Origin: Eubacterium sp. UBA5416
Lineage (GTDB): Bacteria; Bacillota; Clostridia; Lachnospirales; Lachnospiraceae
Length of the DNA stretch: 59,846 nt
Assembly: GCA_002409525.1 (NCBI GenBank)
Contig: DHNM01000071.1
Span: 1-59,846 of the forward strand
Direction of reading: 5' to 3'
The notes below the pieces were generated by a model. That model ran no database searches. It saw nothing but the letters and a program-made list of their open reading frames with translations, and was not told where the DNA came from. Positions 25,568 to 33,661 of the stretch are shown here, one piece after another (position 1 is the first letter of the stretch; every line of letters begins with the position of its first letter). The translations under genes and the position numbers were made by a program.

Positions 25568-26475
25568 TCTTCAAAGCACCCCCAGTTCGTATTCAATGTG
25601 TAAAGTTTTGATGGTCTGTGTCCCTCATTCTTTGTCACTCGGTCAGTTTCAACAACCCGGTCTGCGACCTTACGGCGAAAATTCGCCTTCAGGAGCTCTT
25701 TTCCCAAAATCACCTCATAGACCTGCTGAAGTTCCGTAAGTGTAAAGTACTCAGGCATCAGATTAAACGCGATATCCGTATATGCAATTTTATTACGCAG
25801 CCGCTCAAGGCCGTACGAAATAACAAAGGCATGATCAAAGGCAATGCCTTCCTCTTTGATGATATGACGCTTCACCGTTTTAGTTTTTCCCACTACTCGT
25901 TTTTCTGTACCTATTACTCCGCACAATGTATCTTCTCTGCCGGACAGTGTCACTTTAATCTGGTTTTCAAAAACATATCCGCCGGAGATTTTCTTTTTCC
26001 TTTCCTCCTCGGTCTCATAGTTTACTGTGAACCATTGTGCATCCCATGCACCTCCACCGGCTTTTATTTCCATCTGGGAACTGTCCGCCAGCGACATATA
26101 AGAACAGCTGATGACACGAGTCCGCGGATCCCGGTGCACATTTCCCCAGGTATAAAGCTGCTCCATGTAAATATCGCTTACATTCACTTCTTCTTTCAAT
26201 TGCCGATAAGCCGCCTGATCCAGACTTTCATCCACGAACATGAATCCGCCCGGCAGCGCCCAGGTGTCAATGTACGGGTGATTCCCGCGCTTGACCATCA
26301 ATACCTTCAGTTCCTTTTGCGGAAGCTTCCGATAATTCAGCTGTGGACCGTCGACTACGGTAAAAAGCAGGGTATCAACGGAAACAGACGGTCTTTTATA
26401 CAAGCTGACATCATATTGATCTAAAAATTCTCGCTCTGTCAGTCCGTCGGTATTCCTAAGCTCTTCCTTTGCCAT
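25564..26475 (-). CDS. NUDIX-domain regulator (NrtR-like) heading the NAD operon
   Basis: A 303-residue protein. Residues about 30-190 are a NUDIX fold with the box GGFMFVDESLDQAAYRQLKEEVNV. The REx part reads RQL instead of REL, and the final Gly is Asn, so catalysis may be lost. The C-terminal third (TLTELQQVYEVILGKELLKANFRRKV, then HRPSKLYTLN) is the winged-helix-like region found in NrtR transcription factors. NrtR proteins bind ADP-ribose derivatives and repress NAD genes. Position as first gene of nadABC, with 4-base overlap, supports a regulator of this operon. A role as an active ADP-ribose pyrophosphatase is the alternative. The ATG at 26475 has GAGG 8 bases upstream. Confidence 0.82.
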   Translation of the reverse strand: MAKEELRNTDGLTEREFLDQYDVSLYKRPSVSVDTLLFTVVDGPQLNYRKLPQKELKVLMVKRGNHPYIDTWALPGGFMFVDESLDQAAYRQLKEEVNVSDIYMEQLYTWGNVHRDPRTRVISCSYMSLADSSQMEIKAGGGAWDAQWFTVNYETEEERKKKISGGYVFENQIKVTLSGREDTLCGVIGTEKRVVGKTKTVKRHIIKEEGIAFDHAFVISYGLERLRNKIAYTDIAFNLMPEYFTLTELQQVYEVILGKELLKANFRRKVADRVVETDRVTKNEGHRPSKLYTLNTNWGCFEE

Positions 26476-26579
26476 ACAAAGTACCTCATTTCTCTTAATA
26501 TCATTTTGTTATTATTTTAATGTTATTATTAATATAGTACTAAGTATGGGCTCTGTCAACACTTTTCCTGCGAGGAACG

Positions 26580-26620
26580 CAAAAAAATCAGGAGTCTGAA
26601 AAATATTCAGGCTCCCGATT
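26580..26620 (-). terminator. Intrinsic terminator downstream of the 41-codon ORF
   Basis: A 14-bp interrupted stem (AATCGGGAGCCTGA with TCAGACTCCTGATT) is followed on the minus strand by seven Ts. The only upstream transcript candidates are the 41-codon ORF/structured element and read-through from tRNA-Arg. Confidence 0.75.
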
Positions 26621-26732
26621 CAATACTTGACTTCTTATTATGCCAAATCGCTGTGGCGATGAATAGCCGGTAAAACCGCCCGGTGCTGCCAACACCGAAC
26701 GGCTCAACAATACTATTTATGCACACAGTCAT
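26607..26732 (-). CDS. Possible 41-residue protein or structured RNA
   Basis: The ATG at 26730-26732 follows GGGGA. The frame runs MTVCINSIVEPFGVGSTGRF and then YRLFIATAIWHNKKSSIESGA to a stop that lies within the terminator stem. The middle is hydrophobic and aromatic, which could be a small membrane peptide. The same DNA can also fold: AGCCG pairs with CGGCT around the middle, CGGTG with CACCG inside, and ATCGC with GCGAT nearby, so a non-coding RNA is equally possible. It lies between two intrinsic terminators. I do not know a family for it. Confidence 0.35.
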   Translation of the reverse strand: MTVCINSIVEPFGVGSTGRFYRLFIATAIWHNKKSSIESGA

Positions 26733-26736
26733 TTCC

Positions 26737-26765
26737 CCAAAAAAAGAACACCCTTTCAGGTGCTC
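26737..26765 (-). terminator. Terminator after tRNA-Arg
   Basis: GAGCACC(T)/GGGTGTTC with a 4-base GAAA-like loop is followed by seven Ts on the minus strand. It is a textbook intrinsic terminator 40 bases after the tRNA 3' end. Confidence 0.85.
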
Positions 26766-26804
26766 TTGACTCTTGAAAGCCACTTATTTACTGGCTTTTT
26801 AGTA

Positions 26805-26878
26805 CGTGCGTTAGAGGATTCGAACCCCCGGCCTTTTGGTCCGTAGCCAAACGCTCTATCCAACTGAGCTAAACGCAC
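26805..26878 (-). tRNA. tRNA-Arg (anticodon ACG)
   Basis: The minus strand folds into a full cloverleaf. The acceptor stem is GTGCGTT/AACGCAC with a G discriminator. The D arm contains AGCTCAGTTGGATAGAGC. The anticodon stem TTTGG/CCAAA closes a loop CTACGGA with anticodon ACG, which reads CGU/CGC/CGA after conversion to inosine. The T arm holds GTTCGAAT. The CCA end is not encoded. A promoter (26914-26942) and a terminator (26737-26765) make it a single-gene transcript. Confidence 0.97.
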
Positions 26879-26913
26879 ACTTTATTATGTTATGTTTTCC
26901 AACAACAGTATAT

Positions 26914-26942
26914 ATAATACCTCTAATAACTTGATTTGTCAA
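26914..26942 (-). promoter_or_regulatory. Sigma-A promoter of tRNA-Arg
   Basis: TTGACA at 26937-26942 and TATTAT at 26914-26919 are 17 bp apart on the minus strand. Transcription would start about 30 bases before the mature tRNA end. Confidence 0.75.
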
Positions 26943-26959
26943 CAAATAAATTTAGTTTT

Positions 26960-27655
26960 TCAAATTTCTTCTATTTTCGTTTTTTCAATTACAAAGAGGC
27001 GGTTCAGCCCTTCCTGCCATGGATATTGAAATTCCAGGTAGAGCTTTATTTTTCCAAGCTTTGAAAACTGCTTCTTCCAGTAATCGGTTGTTGACTGTCT
27101 CAGGTGTAAAACCCCTTCCTCTTCATAGAGGTTGCCTCCTTTTTTCTCATAGCCAAAGGACGCAAGCTCTTCTTTTGAATAATAGGGGTTCATTTTGATA
27201 AACCAGTATCCGCCATCCATCATCAGCCTGTCAAGTTTATGTACTGTCTCGCCGGATACATCCTTTGGCATCACATCGAGTACATTTGACAGAATAATCC
27301 CATCAAATTCACCCTTTTGAAACTGCTCAAGAAATTCTTCCCCGCCAATAAAGAAACGAGCATTTTGATAGGCGCTTAAAGCAGCCGTTTCATTTGCAAA
27401 TGCAATACCCATTTCAGCTTTGTCCACCCCTGTAATCTGATGTTCGGGATGATACTGAAGGCACTGAAAAGAGAGATCGCCGGTTCCGCATCCGAAATCC
27501 AGAACCCTGTTTGTCCGATCGGCAAACTCCATCAAAGCTTCATCAAACATCGGCTCTACGCTTAAAGCTGACCCCCTTAAGTCCACCGGCTCATATTTTT
27601 CAAAAATCTTGTTCCACATACCTGTTTCCCGATCATATGCTTTCATCTGTGCCAT
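26960..27655 (-). CDS. Class I SAM-dependent methyltransferase
   Basis: A 231-residue cytoplasmic methyltransferase. Motif I (SAM-binding) is VLDFGCGTGDLSFQ near residue 58. An acidic residue ends strand 2 (ITGVDKAEMG), and FDGIILSNVLDVMP matches motif IV. The substrate cannot be told from the sequence; proteins like this methylate small molecules. The ATG at 27655 is used here; a second ATG at 27646 also has GAGGG at a workable distance. It lies alone between the uxaB terminator and tRNA-Arg. Confidence 0.82.
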   Translation of the reverse strand: MAQMKAYDRETGMWNKIFEKYEPVDLRGSALSVEPMFDEALMEFADRTNRVLDFGCGTGDLSFQCLQYHPEHQITGVDKAEMGIAFANETAALSAYQNARFFIGGEEFLEQFQKGEFDGIILSNVLDVMPKDVSGETVHKLDRLMMDGGYWFIKMNPYYSKEELASFGYEKKGGNLYEEEGVLHLRQSTTDYWKKQFSKLGKIKLYLEFQYPWQEGLNRLFVIEKTKIEEI

Positions 27656-27733
27656 ACCCTCTTCAGTCTTAGATTTTTCATGGTACCAGAGGAATCTCCA
27701 TGTATCATTATTAAAAAGTTATAGCACAAAAAA

Positions 27734-27764
27734 CAGCATGAGTCAATAAGTTTGAATCATGCTG
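27734..27764 (-). terminator. Terminator of the uxaA-uxaB transcript
   Basis: CAGCATGA/TCATGCTG stem with a 15-base loop, followed on the minus strand by TTTTTTG. It lies 77 bases after the uxaB stop. Confidence 0.7.
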
Positions 27765-27840
27765 TAGGCCATCTATAATTATGGTGTAACATAGACTGCC
27801 GCACTGCAATTACGGATGTAGCACGACAGCCTGCGAATCT

Positions 27841-29328
27841 TTATTTCAGGCATTCTTTCATCACTTCATAAGTGCCTTTATCTCTCACTGTTTCGAGATC
27901 TTTTGTCACATCATCGAGGAGTCCCGGAATCTGTGTCAGATCTTCACCCCAGAAATCTGTGTTTGAGAGGACCGCCTCTGCCATATCAGCCGCACAGTCG
28001 TCCTTATGAGCATCAAAGAATTCAAGAACCGGGCGGTCGTCTTTGATTTCATATTCATTGTCTCCGCGGACACCGATCAGAGCGTTTTCCTCCAGATGCT
28101 TTCCTGTATAGAACTGAATGTAGAATGCCAGGGAAGCAGAGATACACTTTGGAATCTTTCCGAATTTATCAACGTATCCTTTCAGCGATGGCATCACCCT
28201 TGCTTTCCACTTGGAGGTAGAATTCAAAGAGATCGACAAGAGTGCATGGTCCACAAACGGATTATTGAATCGTTCTTTGACTGCCGCCGCGAAGTCTTTG
28301 AGCTCGTCTTCCGGGAGGGTCAGTGTCGGGATAATCTCATCGTAGATCGTCTTATTCATAAATCCGCTGATTACATCGTCATGCATACAGTCTCTCACGA
28401 TATCCTGTCCCGCGAGATAAGCTCCCAGTACGAAAGATGTATGTGCACCATTTAAGATACGCACCTTTCTCTGTTTGTATGGTTTATGATCATCGCAGAT
28501 AAGAACCGGAAGTCCTGCCTTTTCAAACGGCAGTTCCTCTTTCAGGCTGTCCGGGCCTTCAATGACCCAGAATCCGAATACTTCGCCGGTGTCGATCAGG
28601 TTGTCTTCGTAACCCAGTTCCTCACAGATCTGTTTTGCCTCATTTCTCGGATATCCTGTGACGATTCGGTCAACCAGTGTGGAGCAGAAAATGTTTTCTT
28701 CCTTCACCCAGTTTTTGAAATCATCTCCCAGTTTCCACTGGTCAACATATTGAAGGACGCATTTTTCCAGTTCTTTTCCATTGTTATCAATCAGCTCACA
28801 GGAAAGAATGACGAAACCTTTGCCTTTTTGAGTTCCAAAATTCTTAAAACGCTCATATAAGAACTGTGTCAGTTTACCGGGATAGCTGGATGCCGGTACA
28901 TCATCAAACTTGCAGGAAGGGTCGTATACAATTCCTGCCTCTGTCGTATTGCAGGTGATATATCGAAGATCCGGGTTTTTTGCACAGTCAAGAACAGCCT
29001 GATAATCTTCATATGGATTCAGACAGCGGCTGACACTGGAAATCACACGCTTATCATTTACCTTTTTCCCGTCCTCGGACCCGCGCAGGAATAATGTATA
29101 AAGGCCCTCCTGCTCATTGATCATGTCAGTCAGTCCGGATCCGATCGGCTGGCAGAGAACTACTTTTCCGTTGAATCCGACTCGTTCATTGAGCAGATCA
29201 AACCAATAATCTACGAAAGCCCGAAGGAAATTTCCTTCCCCGAACTGCAGGACCCTCTCCGGTGCGTCCTTTAATAAATAGCCGTCATATCCCTGTTCTT
29301 CCAATGTTTTGTAACACAGTTTCTTCAT
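27841..29328 (-). CDS. uxaB: Tagaturonate reductase (altronate oxidoreductase)
   Basis: A 495-residue NAD-dependent enzyme of the polyol-specific long-chain dehydrogenase family. It reduces D-tagaturonate to D-altronate in galacturonate breakdown. The N-terminal Rossmann motif is VLQFGEGNFLRAFVDYW. The catalytic region has VRILNGAHTSFVLGAYLAG, with the family lysine/asparagine/histidine set. It is in an operon with uxaA, 98 bases upstream, and that gap holds copy 2 of the hairpin repeat. Its substrate is supplied by UxaC, whose gene lies across the divergon. Fructuronate reductase (UxuB) is related, but the length and the UxaA neighbour favour UxaB. Confidence 0.93.
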   Translation of the reverse strand: MKKLCYKTLEEQGYDGYLLKDAPERVLQFGEGNFLRAFVDYWFDLLNERVGFNGKVVLCQPIGSGLTDMINEQEGLYTLFLRGSEDGKKVNDKRVISSVSRCLNPYEDYQAVLDCAKNPDLRYITCNTTEAGIVYDPSCKFDDVPASSYPGKLTQFLYERFKNFGTQKGKGFVILSCELIDNNGKELEKCVLQYVDQWKLGDDFKNWVKEENIFCSTLVDRIVTGYPRNEAKQICEELGYEDNLIDTGEVFGFWVIEGPDSLKEELPFEKAGLPVLICDDHKPYKQRKVRILNGAHTSFVLGAYLAGQDIVRDCMHDDVISGFMNKTIYDEIIPTLTLPEDELKDFAAAVKERFNNPFVDHALLSISLNSTSKWKARVMPSLKGYVDKFGKIPKCISASLAFYIQFYTGKHLEENALIGVRGDNEYEIKDDRPVLEFFDAHKDDCAADMAEAVLSNTDFWGEDLTQIPGLLDDVTKDLETVRDKGTYEVMKECLK

Positions 29329-29350
29329 TACTTATACCTCTCTTATTCTT

Positions 29351-29426
29351 TATGATAGAAGGGTCAAAGGTCATGCATTTCATGCTCGCATGAAAAAACA
29401 TGACTAAAGGCCCTGAACAAACGTGA
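29351..29426. repeat. Dispersed palindromic repeat element, copy 2
   Basis: It has the same layout as the copy at 294-371: TATGATA, then AGGGTCAAAGGTCATG, the inner stem TTTCATG/CATGAAA closing on CTCG, the returning arm CATGAC...GGCCC, and the tail GAACAAACGTGA. The outer arm pairs differ in several positions between copies, yet stay partly complementary. It lies between uxaA and uxaB in the same operon and would be transcribed as a hairpin in the message. Confidence 0.75.
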
Positions 29427-30920
29427 TTAAAGGGTTACGCCCCGTTTAAAGATTGCCATATCATGAAAACCGTTCTTTTCTGATTTTACCTGCTCACCGG
29501 ATGCCACCCTGATGACATAGTCAAACAGCTTCTGCGCAGTATCATCGATGGTCTCGCCCTGTACGATTCTTCCACAGCTGAAGTCAATCCAATTCTTTTT
29601 CTTCTCAGCCAGCGGTGTATTTGTGGCAATCTTTACTGTCGGAACCGGTGATGCAAAGGGAGTTCCCCGACCGGTTGTAAATAGCACAATCTGGGCACCG
29701 CTTGCCGCAAGTGCCGTCGCCGCAACCAGGTCATTTCCGGGTGCGCTCAGGAGATTCAGGCCTTTTTTCTGTACAGCCGAGCCATAGGACAGGACTCCCC
29801 GGACAGCAGAACTTCCGCTCTTTTGTACACATCCAAGAGATTTATCCTCTAATGTAGAAATGCCGCCCTTTTTGTTGCCCGGTGACGGATTCTCGTAAAT
29901 AGTCTGATGATGACTCTTGAAATAGTTTTTAAAATCATTGATCAGGCCAACCGTCTCGTGAAATACCTCTTCACTTTCACAGCGGTTCATCAGCAGCGTT
30001 TCCGCTCCGAACATCTCCGGAACCTCTGTCAGCATGGTAGTGCCGCCTTTAGAAATCAGGATGTCAGAGAATTTTCCTACCGTAGGATTCGCTGTAATTC
30101 CCGACAATCCGTCGGAGCCGCCGCATTTTAACCCGATAATAAGTTCGTCTGCACTGATCGGCTCACGTTTATCCTCTTTTACGGTATCGACTAAATCCTT
30201 TATGATTTCAAGAGAATCTCCGATTTCATCGTCTGTATCCTGAGCAGAGAGAAAACGGATTCTTTTCTCATCGTAATCACCGATGTAATTCTTCATCACG
30301 CCGATATTGCTGTTTTCGCATCCAAGGCCGAGCACCAGAACACCGCCCGCATTCGGATGGCGAATCAAATCTCCCAGAATTGTACGGGTGTACTCCTGAT
30401 CATCACCCATCTGTGAACATCCGTATGGGTGCGGGAATGCACAGATCGCCTCCACGGAACCGTCAAGATACTGCTGAGCCTGTCTCTCAATCGCCTGTGC
30501 GACATTATTCACACATCCGACGGTCGGAATAATCCAGATCTCATTGCGGACACCTACTTTTCCGTCGGCTCTCCTGTAGCCCGTAAATTTGACATCTTCT
30601 GTAGGCTCGATGTCAGTTGTAACTTTATTGTAAGTATATTCCAGAAGATTTCCAAGTCCTGTCTTCAGGTTGTGGGTATGAATCCACTGTCCCTCATCGA
30701 TATCTTCTTTTGCAATCCCGATCGGACTGCCATACTTGATTACTTTGTCTCCGGCTTTGATATCCTGAAGGGCGAACTTATGTCCCTGCATAACATCTTC
30801 CTTCAAAATGATTTCTCTTCCGTCAATGATACATTTCTTACCGGCACATAATGGGGCCAGTGCTACGGCGGTCATATCATTCGGGTGAATCTTTAGATAC
30901 TCCAATCGTTTTTTCACCAT
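29427..30920 (-). CDS. uxaA: Altronate dehydratase
   Basis: A 497-residue iron-dependent dehydratase that turns D-altronate into 2-dehydro-3-deoxy-gluconate. An N-terminal SAF-like domain (about 1-95; IHPNDMTAVALAPLCAGKK) is followed by the catalytic UxaA domain with FTGYRRADGKVGVRNEIWIIPTVGCVN, AFPHPYGCSQMGDD, LGLGCENSNIG and GLKCGGSDGLSGITANPTVG. The frame opens with GTG at 30929, but AAGGAG is spaced 8 bases before the ATG at 30920, which is chosen. It is the first gene of uxaAB and lies divergent from the LacI-type regulator. Confidence 0.95.
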   Translation of the reverse strand: MVKKRLEYLKIHPNDMTAVALAPLCAGKKCIIDGREIILKEDVMQGHKFALQDIKAGDKVIKYGSPIGIAKEDIDEGQWIHTHNLKTGLGNLLEYTYNKVTTDIEPTEDVKFTGYRRADGKVGVRNEIWIIPTVGCVNNVAQAIERQAQQYLDGSVEAICAFPHPYGCSQMGDDQEYTRTILGDLIRHPNAGGVLVLGLGCENSNIGVMKNYIGDYDEKRIRFLSAQDTDDEIGDSLEIIKDLVDTVKEDKREPISADELIIGLKCGGSDGLSGITANPTVGKFSDILISKGGTTMLTEVPEMFGAETLLMNRCESEEVFHETVGLINDFKNYFKSHHQTIYENPSPGNKKGGISTLEDKSLGCVQKSGSSAVRGVLSYGSAVQKKGLNLLSAPGNDLVAATALAASGAQIVLFTTGRGTPFASPVPTVKIATNTPLAEKKKNWIDFSCGRIVQGETIDDTAQKLFDYVIRVASGEQVKSEKNGFHDMAIFKRGVTL

Positions 30921-30966
30921 TAAACACACTCCTTAAATCTTTTCTCACAATCCTACGCTGCTTTTA

Positions 30967-30980
30967 TGTAAGGGCTTACA
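30967..30980. promoter_or_regulatory. LacI-type operator before uxaA
   Basis: A perfect 14-bp dyad TGTAAG-GG-CTTACA lies 47 bases upstream of the uxaA ATG, just downstream of two TTGACA hexamers on the minus strand (31000-31005 and 31008-31013). It matches the second operator at 31096-31109 in all 12 arm positions. Confidence 0.8.
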
Positions 30981-31041
30981 TTAATAACTACACCATTTCT
31001 GTCAAAATGTCAACATTATTTTGCAAATTTTTAAAATGAAG

Positions 31042-31070
31042 TTGATTTTTCCATTGATTACGCTTATAAT
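31042..31070 (+). promoter_or_regulatory. Sigma-A promoter of the lacI-type regulator and uxaC
   Basis: TTGATT at 31042-31047 and TATAAT at 31065-31070 with a 17-bp spacer. The start point would be near 31077, so the operator at 31096-31109 lies just inside the transcript. Confidence 0.75.
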
Positions 31071-31095
31071 AATGTGAGAAACAGGAATATGGGAC

Positions 31096-31109
31096 TGTAA
31101 GCACTTACA
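31096..31109. promoter_or_regulatory. LacI-type operator before the regulator and uxaC
   Basis: A perfect 14-bp dyad TGTAAG-CA-CTTACA. It lies about 20 bases after the predicted start of transcription and 22 bases before the regulator ATG, well placed for autorepression. Its twin is at 30967-30980. Confidence 0.8.
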
Positions 31110-31131
31110 TTTTTTTAATACAGGGGATATT

Positions 31132-32148
31132 ATGAACATTTACGACATTTCCCAGAAAGCCGGTGTGTCAATCGCAACGGTATCCAGGGTATTAAACAAC
31201 AATAAGAATGTCAGCGATAAGACACGGCAGAGGGTTTTATCCGTCATGAAGGAAGAGGAATATCAGCCAAATGCATTTGCACGCGGTCTCACGCTTAACA
31301 CGATGAAGACCGTTGGCCTGCTATGCGCGGACACCTCAGATCCCTATCTTGGAAGCGCAATTTCCTATCTGGAGCAGAAGCTGCGTGCTCACAGCTATGA
31401 GTCTCTGCTCTGCTGCACCGGATATAAACAGTCCCAGAAGAAAAAATGTCTTGAGCTGCTTATCGCAAGGCATGTAGATGCCCTTGTCCTGATCGGATCT
31501 AGTTTTATCGAGCAGACTACAGGAAAAAATGAATACCTTCACCGGGCAGCTGCTCAGGTTCCTGTTGTGATTTTGAATGGCTCGTTAAAGGGAGCTAATA
31601 TCTACAGTTCTCTCTGTGATGACGCAGAAGCTGTCGAATATGCCACTGTCCGGCTGATCAGAAGCGGCTGCCAAAATCCTGTTTTTCTCTATCGCGCAGA
31701 CACATTAAGCGGGCTTAAGAAGAAAGAAGGCTTTATCAGGGCTCTTGATCTGTCAGGACAGCGCGTGTCAGATGACCAGATTGTGATGTGCTCTGGCACC
31801 GTAACGGAAACCAGGGACTGTCTCTTAAAGCTTCACGGACATCTGCCTTTTGATGCTGTGCTGGCATCCGACGATGAACTTGCAATCGGTGCGATCAAAT
31901 TCGGGAAAAAAGCCGGTTTAAGGATCCCGGATGATTTATCGATCATTGGCTATAATAATTCCATGCTCGCCAAATGCTGTGACCCTGAACTCACCAGCAT
32001 TGACAATCGGCTGGAGTACCTGTGCAGCACATCAGTCTCTCTGCTTATGAACCTGTTGAATGGAAAAAGTGCACCGGATAAGACTGTAATATCTGCTGAT
32101 ATCGTGATCCGGGACACAACAAGAAAAACTTTTAAGGAGGATATTTAA
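31132..32148 (+). CDS. LacI-family transcriptional regulator of the hexuronate locus
   Basis: A 338-residue repressor. The N-terminal helix-turn-helix is typical (MNIYDISQKAGVSIATVSRVLNNNKNVSDKTRQRV) with the hinge region YQPNAFARGL. The remainder is a periplasmic-binding-protein-like effector domain (LASDDELAIGAIKFGKKAGLRIPDDLSIIGYNN). The likely effector is a hexuronate or an intermediate of this pathway. The twin TGTAAGNNCTTACA operators flank its start and that of uxaA, so it should control both arms of the divergon. The uxaC ATG follows its stop at once. Confidence 0.92.
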   Translation: MNIYDISQKAGVSIATVSRVLNNNKNVSDKTRQRVLSVMKEEEYQPNAFARGLTLNTMKTVGLLCADTSDPYLGSAISYLEQKLRAHSYESLLCCTGYKQSQKKKCLELLIARHVDALVLIGSSFIEQTTGKNEYLHRAAAQVPVVILNGSLKGANIYSSLCDDAEAVEYATVRLIRSGCQNPVFLYRADTLSGLKKKEGFIRALDLSGQRVSDDQIVMCSGTVTETRDCLLKLHGHLPFDAVLASDDELAIGAIKFGKKAGLRIPDDLSIIGYNNSMLAKCCDPELTSIDNRLEYLCSTSVSLLMNLLNGKSAPDKTVISADIVIRDTTRKTFKEDI

Positions 32149-33567
32149 ATGATGAGACAATTTTTAGACAAAGATTTTTTACTGTCAAACGAAACATCAA
32201 AAAAACTGTTCCATGAATATGCCGAAAACATGCCGATCGTGGATTATCACTGCCATATCGATCCAAAGGAAATCGCGGAAAACAAACAGTTCGATAATAT
32301 CACTGAAGTATGGCTCGGCGGAGACCATTACAAATGGCGTCAGATGCGTTCGAACGGAATCGAAGAAAAGTACATCACCGGAGATGCAGACCCAAGAGAA
32401 AAGTTTCAAAAATGGGCTGAAACTCTGGAAAAGGCCATTGGAAATCCTCTCTATCAGTGGAGTCATCTGGAACTCCGCAGATACTTCGGCTATGAAGGCG
32501 TATTGAACGGCGATACTGCAGAGGAAGTGTGGAATCTGTGCAATGAAAAGCTTCATACACCGGAGATGTCGGTAAGAGGCCTGATTAAACAGTCTGATGT
32601 CAGACTGTTGTGCACAACCGATGACCCGGCGGATGATTTACACTGGCATCAGGTTTTAAAAGCAGATGACAGCTTCGACGTAAAGGTCCTTCCGGCATGG
32701 CGCCCGGACAAAGCGATGAATCTTGAGAAGGATACTTATTCTGATTATATCAGCCGGCTTTCTGACGCTGCCGGCGTAGAGATTAAAGACTTTGCTTCTA
32801 TGAAGGATGCGCTGAACAGACGAATGGATTACTTTGCAGAGAACGGATGCAGTGTGTCCGATCATGCCATGACCTACATCTATTACGCACCTGCCTCAGA
32901 AGAAGAGATAAATAAGATCTTTACCAAACGTCTGTCCGGAGAAGATGTGACTTCTGAAGAACAGATGAAGTTTAAGACCGCATTCATGCAGTTTCTGGCC
33001 AGAGAATATCACAAGAGAAACTGGGTCATGCAGATCCACTTTGGATGCAAGAGAGACAACAACGCTCTGATGTACAAAGAGTTAGGTCCGGATACCGGAT
33101 TCGACTGTATCGATAACTACGCTCCTTCAGCCACAGCCTCAGACTTCTTAAACTCTCTGGCTGCAACAGATGAACTTCCGAAGACAGTTCTCTACTCTCT
33201 GAATCCGAACGACAACGCTTATATAGATTCTATGATCGGATGCTTCCAGGATTCCTCCTCTGTCGGAAAGATTCAGCACGGCTGTGCATGGTGGTTTAAT
33301 GACCATAAACAGGGAATGACTGAGCATCTGACATCTCTTGCAAACATGGGACTGCTCGGAAACTTCATCGGCATGCTCACGGATTCCAGAAGTTTCCTGT
33401 CCTATACAAGACATGAGTACTTCCGCAGAGTGCTCTGTGAGCTGATCGGCGGATGGGTAGAAAACGGAGAATATCCGGCTGACTGCAAAGCTCTCGAGGC
33501 AATCATCAAGGGAATCTCCTATAACAATGCAGTACGCTACTTTGAATTTCCGGTAGACAAAGCCTGA
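32149..33567 (+). CDS. uxaC: Glucuronate/galacturonate isomerase
   Basis: A 472-residue amidohydrolase-fold isomerase that turns D-glucuronate into D-fructuronate and D-galacturonate into D-tagaturonate. Metal ligands lie in IVDYHCHIDPKEIAEN near residue 30. Further conserved parts are WLGGDHYKWRQMRSNG, LCTTDDPADDLHWH, NWVMQIHFGCKRDNN and GMLTDSRSFLSYTRHEYFRR. It is the expected length. It directly follows the regulator and ends at a strong two-way terminator. Together with UxaB and UxaA it leads galacturonate to 2-dehydro-3-deoxy-gluconate; kinase, aldolase and transporter genes are not in this window. Confidence 0.97.
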   Translation: MMRQFLDKDFLLSNETSKKLFHEYAENMPIVDYHCHIDPKEIAENKQFDNITEVWLGGDHYKWRQMRSNGIEEKYITGDADPREKFQKWAETLEKAIGNPLYQWSHLELRRYFGYEGVLNGDTAEEVWNLCNEKLHTPEMSVRGLIKQSDVRLLCTTDDPADDLHWHQVLKADDSFDVKVLPAWRPDKAMNLEKDTYSDYISRLSDAAGVEIKDFASMKDALNRRMDYFAENGCSVSDHAMTYIYYAPASEEEINKIFTKRLSGEDVTSEEQMKFKTAFMQFLAREYHKRNWVMQIHFGCKRDNNALMYKELGPDTGFDCIDNYAPSATASDFLNSLAATDELPKTVLYSLNPNDNAYIDSMIGCFQDSSSVGKIQHGCAWWFNDHKQGMTEHLTSLANMGLLGNFIGMLTDSRSFLSYTRHEYFRRVLCELIGGWVENGEYPADCKALEAIIKGISYNNAVRYFEFPVDKA

Positions 33568-33597
33568 CGATTTTTAAAACAGCCGCGACACCTGCAC

Positions 33598-33645
33598 AAA
33601 AAAAGCCTTTCACACGTATGAACTCTCGTGTGAAAGGCTTTTTTT
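33598..33645. terminator. Bidirectional terminator between uxaC and feoAB
   Basis: A perfect 12-bp stem (GCCTTTCACACG/CGTGTGAAAGGC, 33605-33616 and 33627-33638) with a 10-base loop is flanked by seven As on the left and seven Ts on the right, so it can end transcripts from both sides. Confidence 0.9.
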
Positions 33646-33661
33646 CAACCCCTGATATCTA

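Larger units (their letters stand above)
26476..26959. other. Intergenic stretch: NAD operon control region, small ORF, tRNA-Arg
   Basis: Reading from left to right: an AT-rich control region for the NUDIX-nad operon with an exact TAGTACTA palindrome at 26535-26542 (a candidate operator about 60 bases before the start codon), a minus-strand terminator (26580-26620), a 41-codon ORF or structured RNA, a second terminator (26737-26765), tRNA-Arg, and its promoter. Each is listed separately where supportable. Confidence 0.6.

Noticed and set aside
25618..26424. Plus-strand 268-codon frame opposite the NUDIX gene
   Set aside because: It mirrors the NUDIX regulator, which has clear domain motifs and a ribosome site; the antisense frame lacks both.
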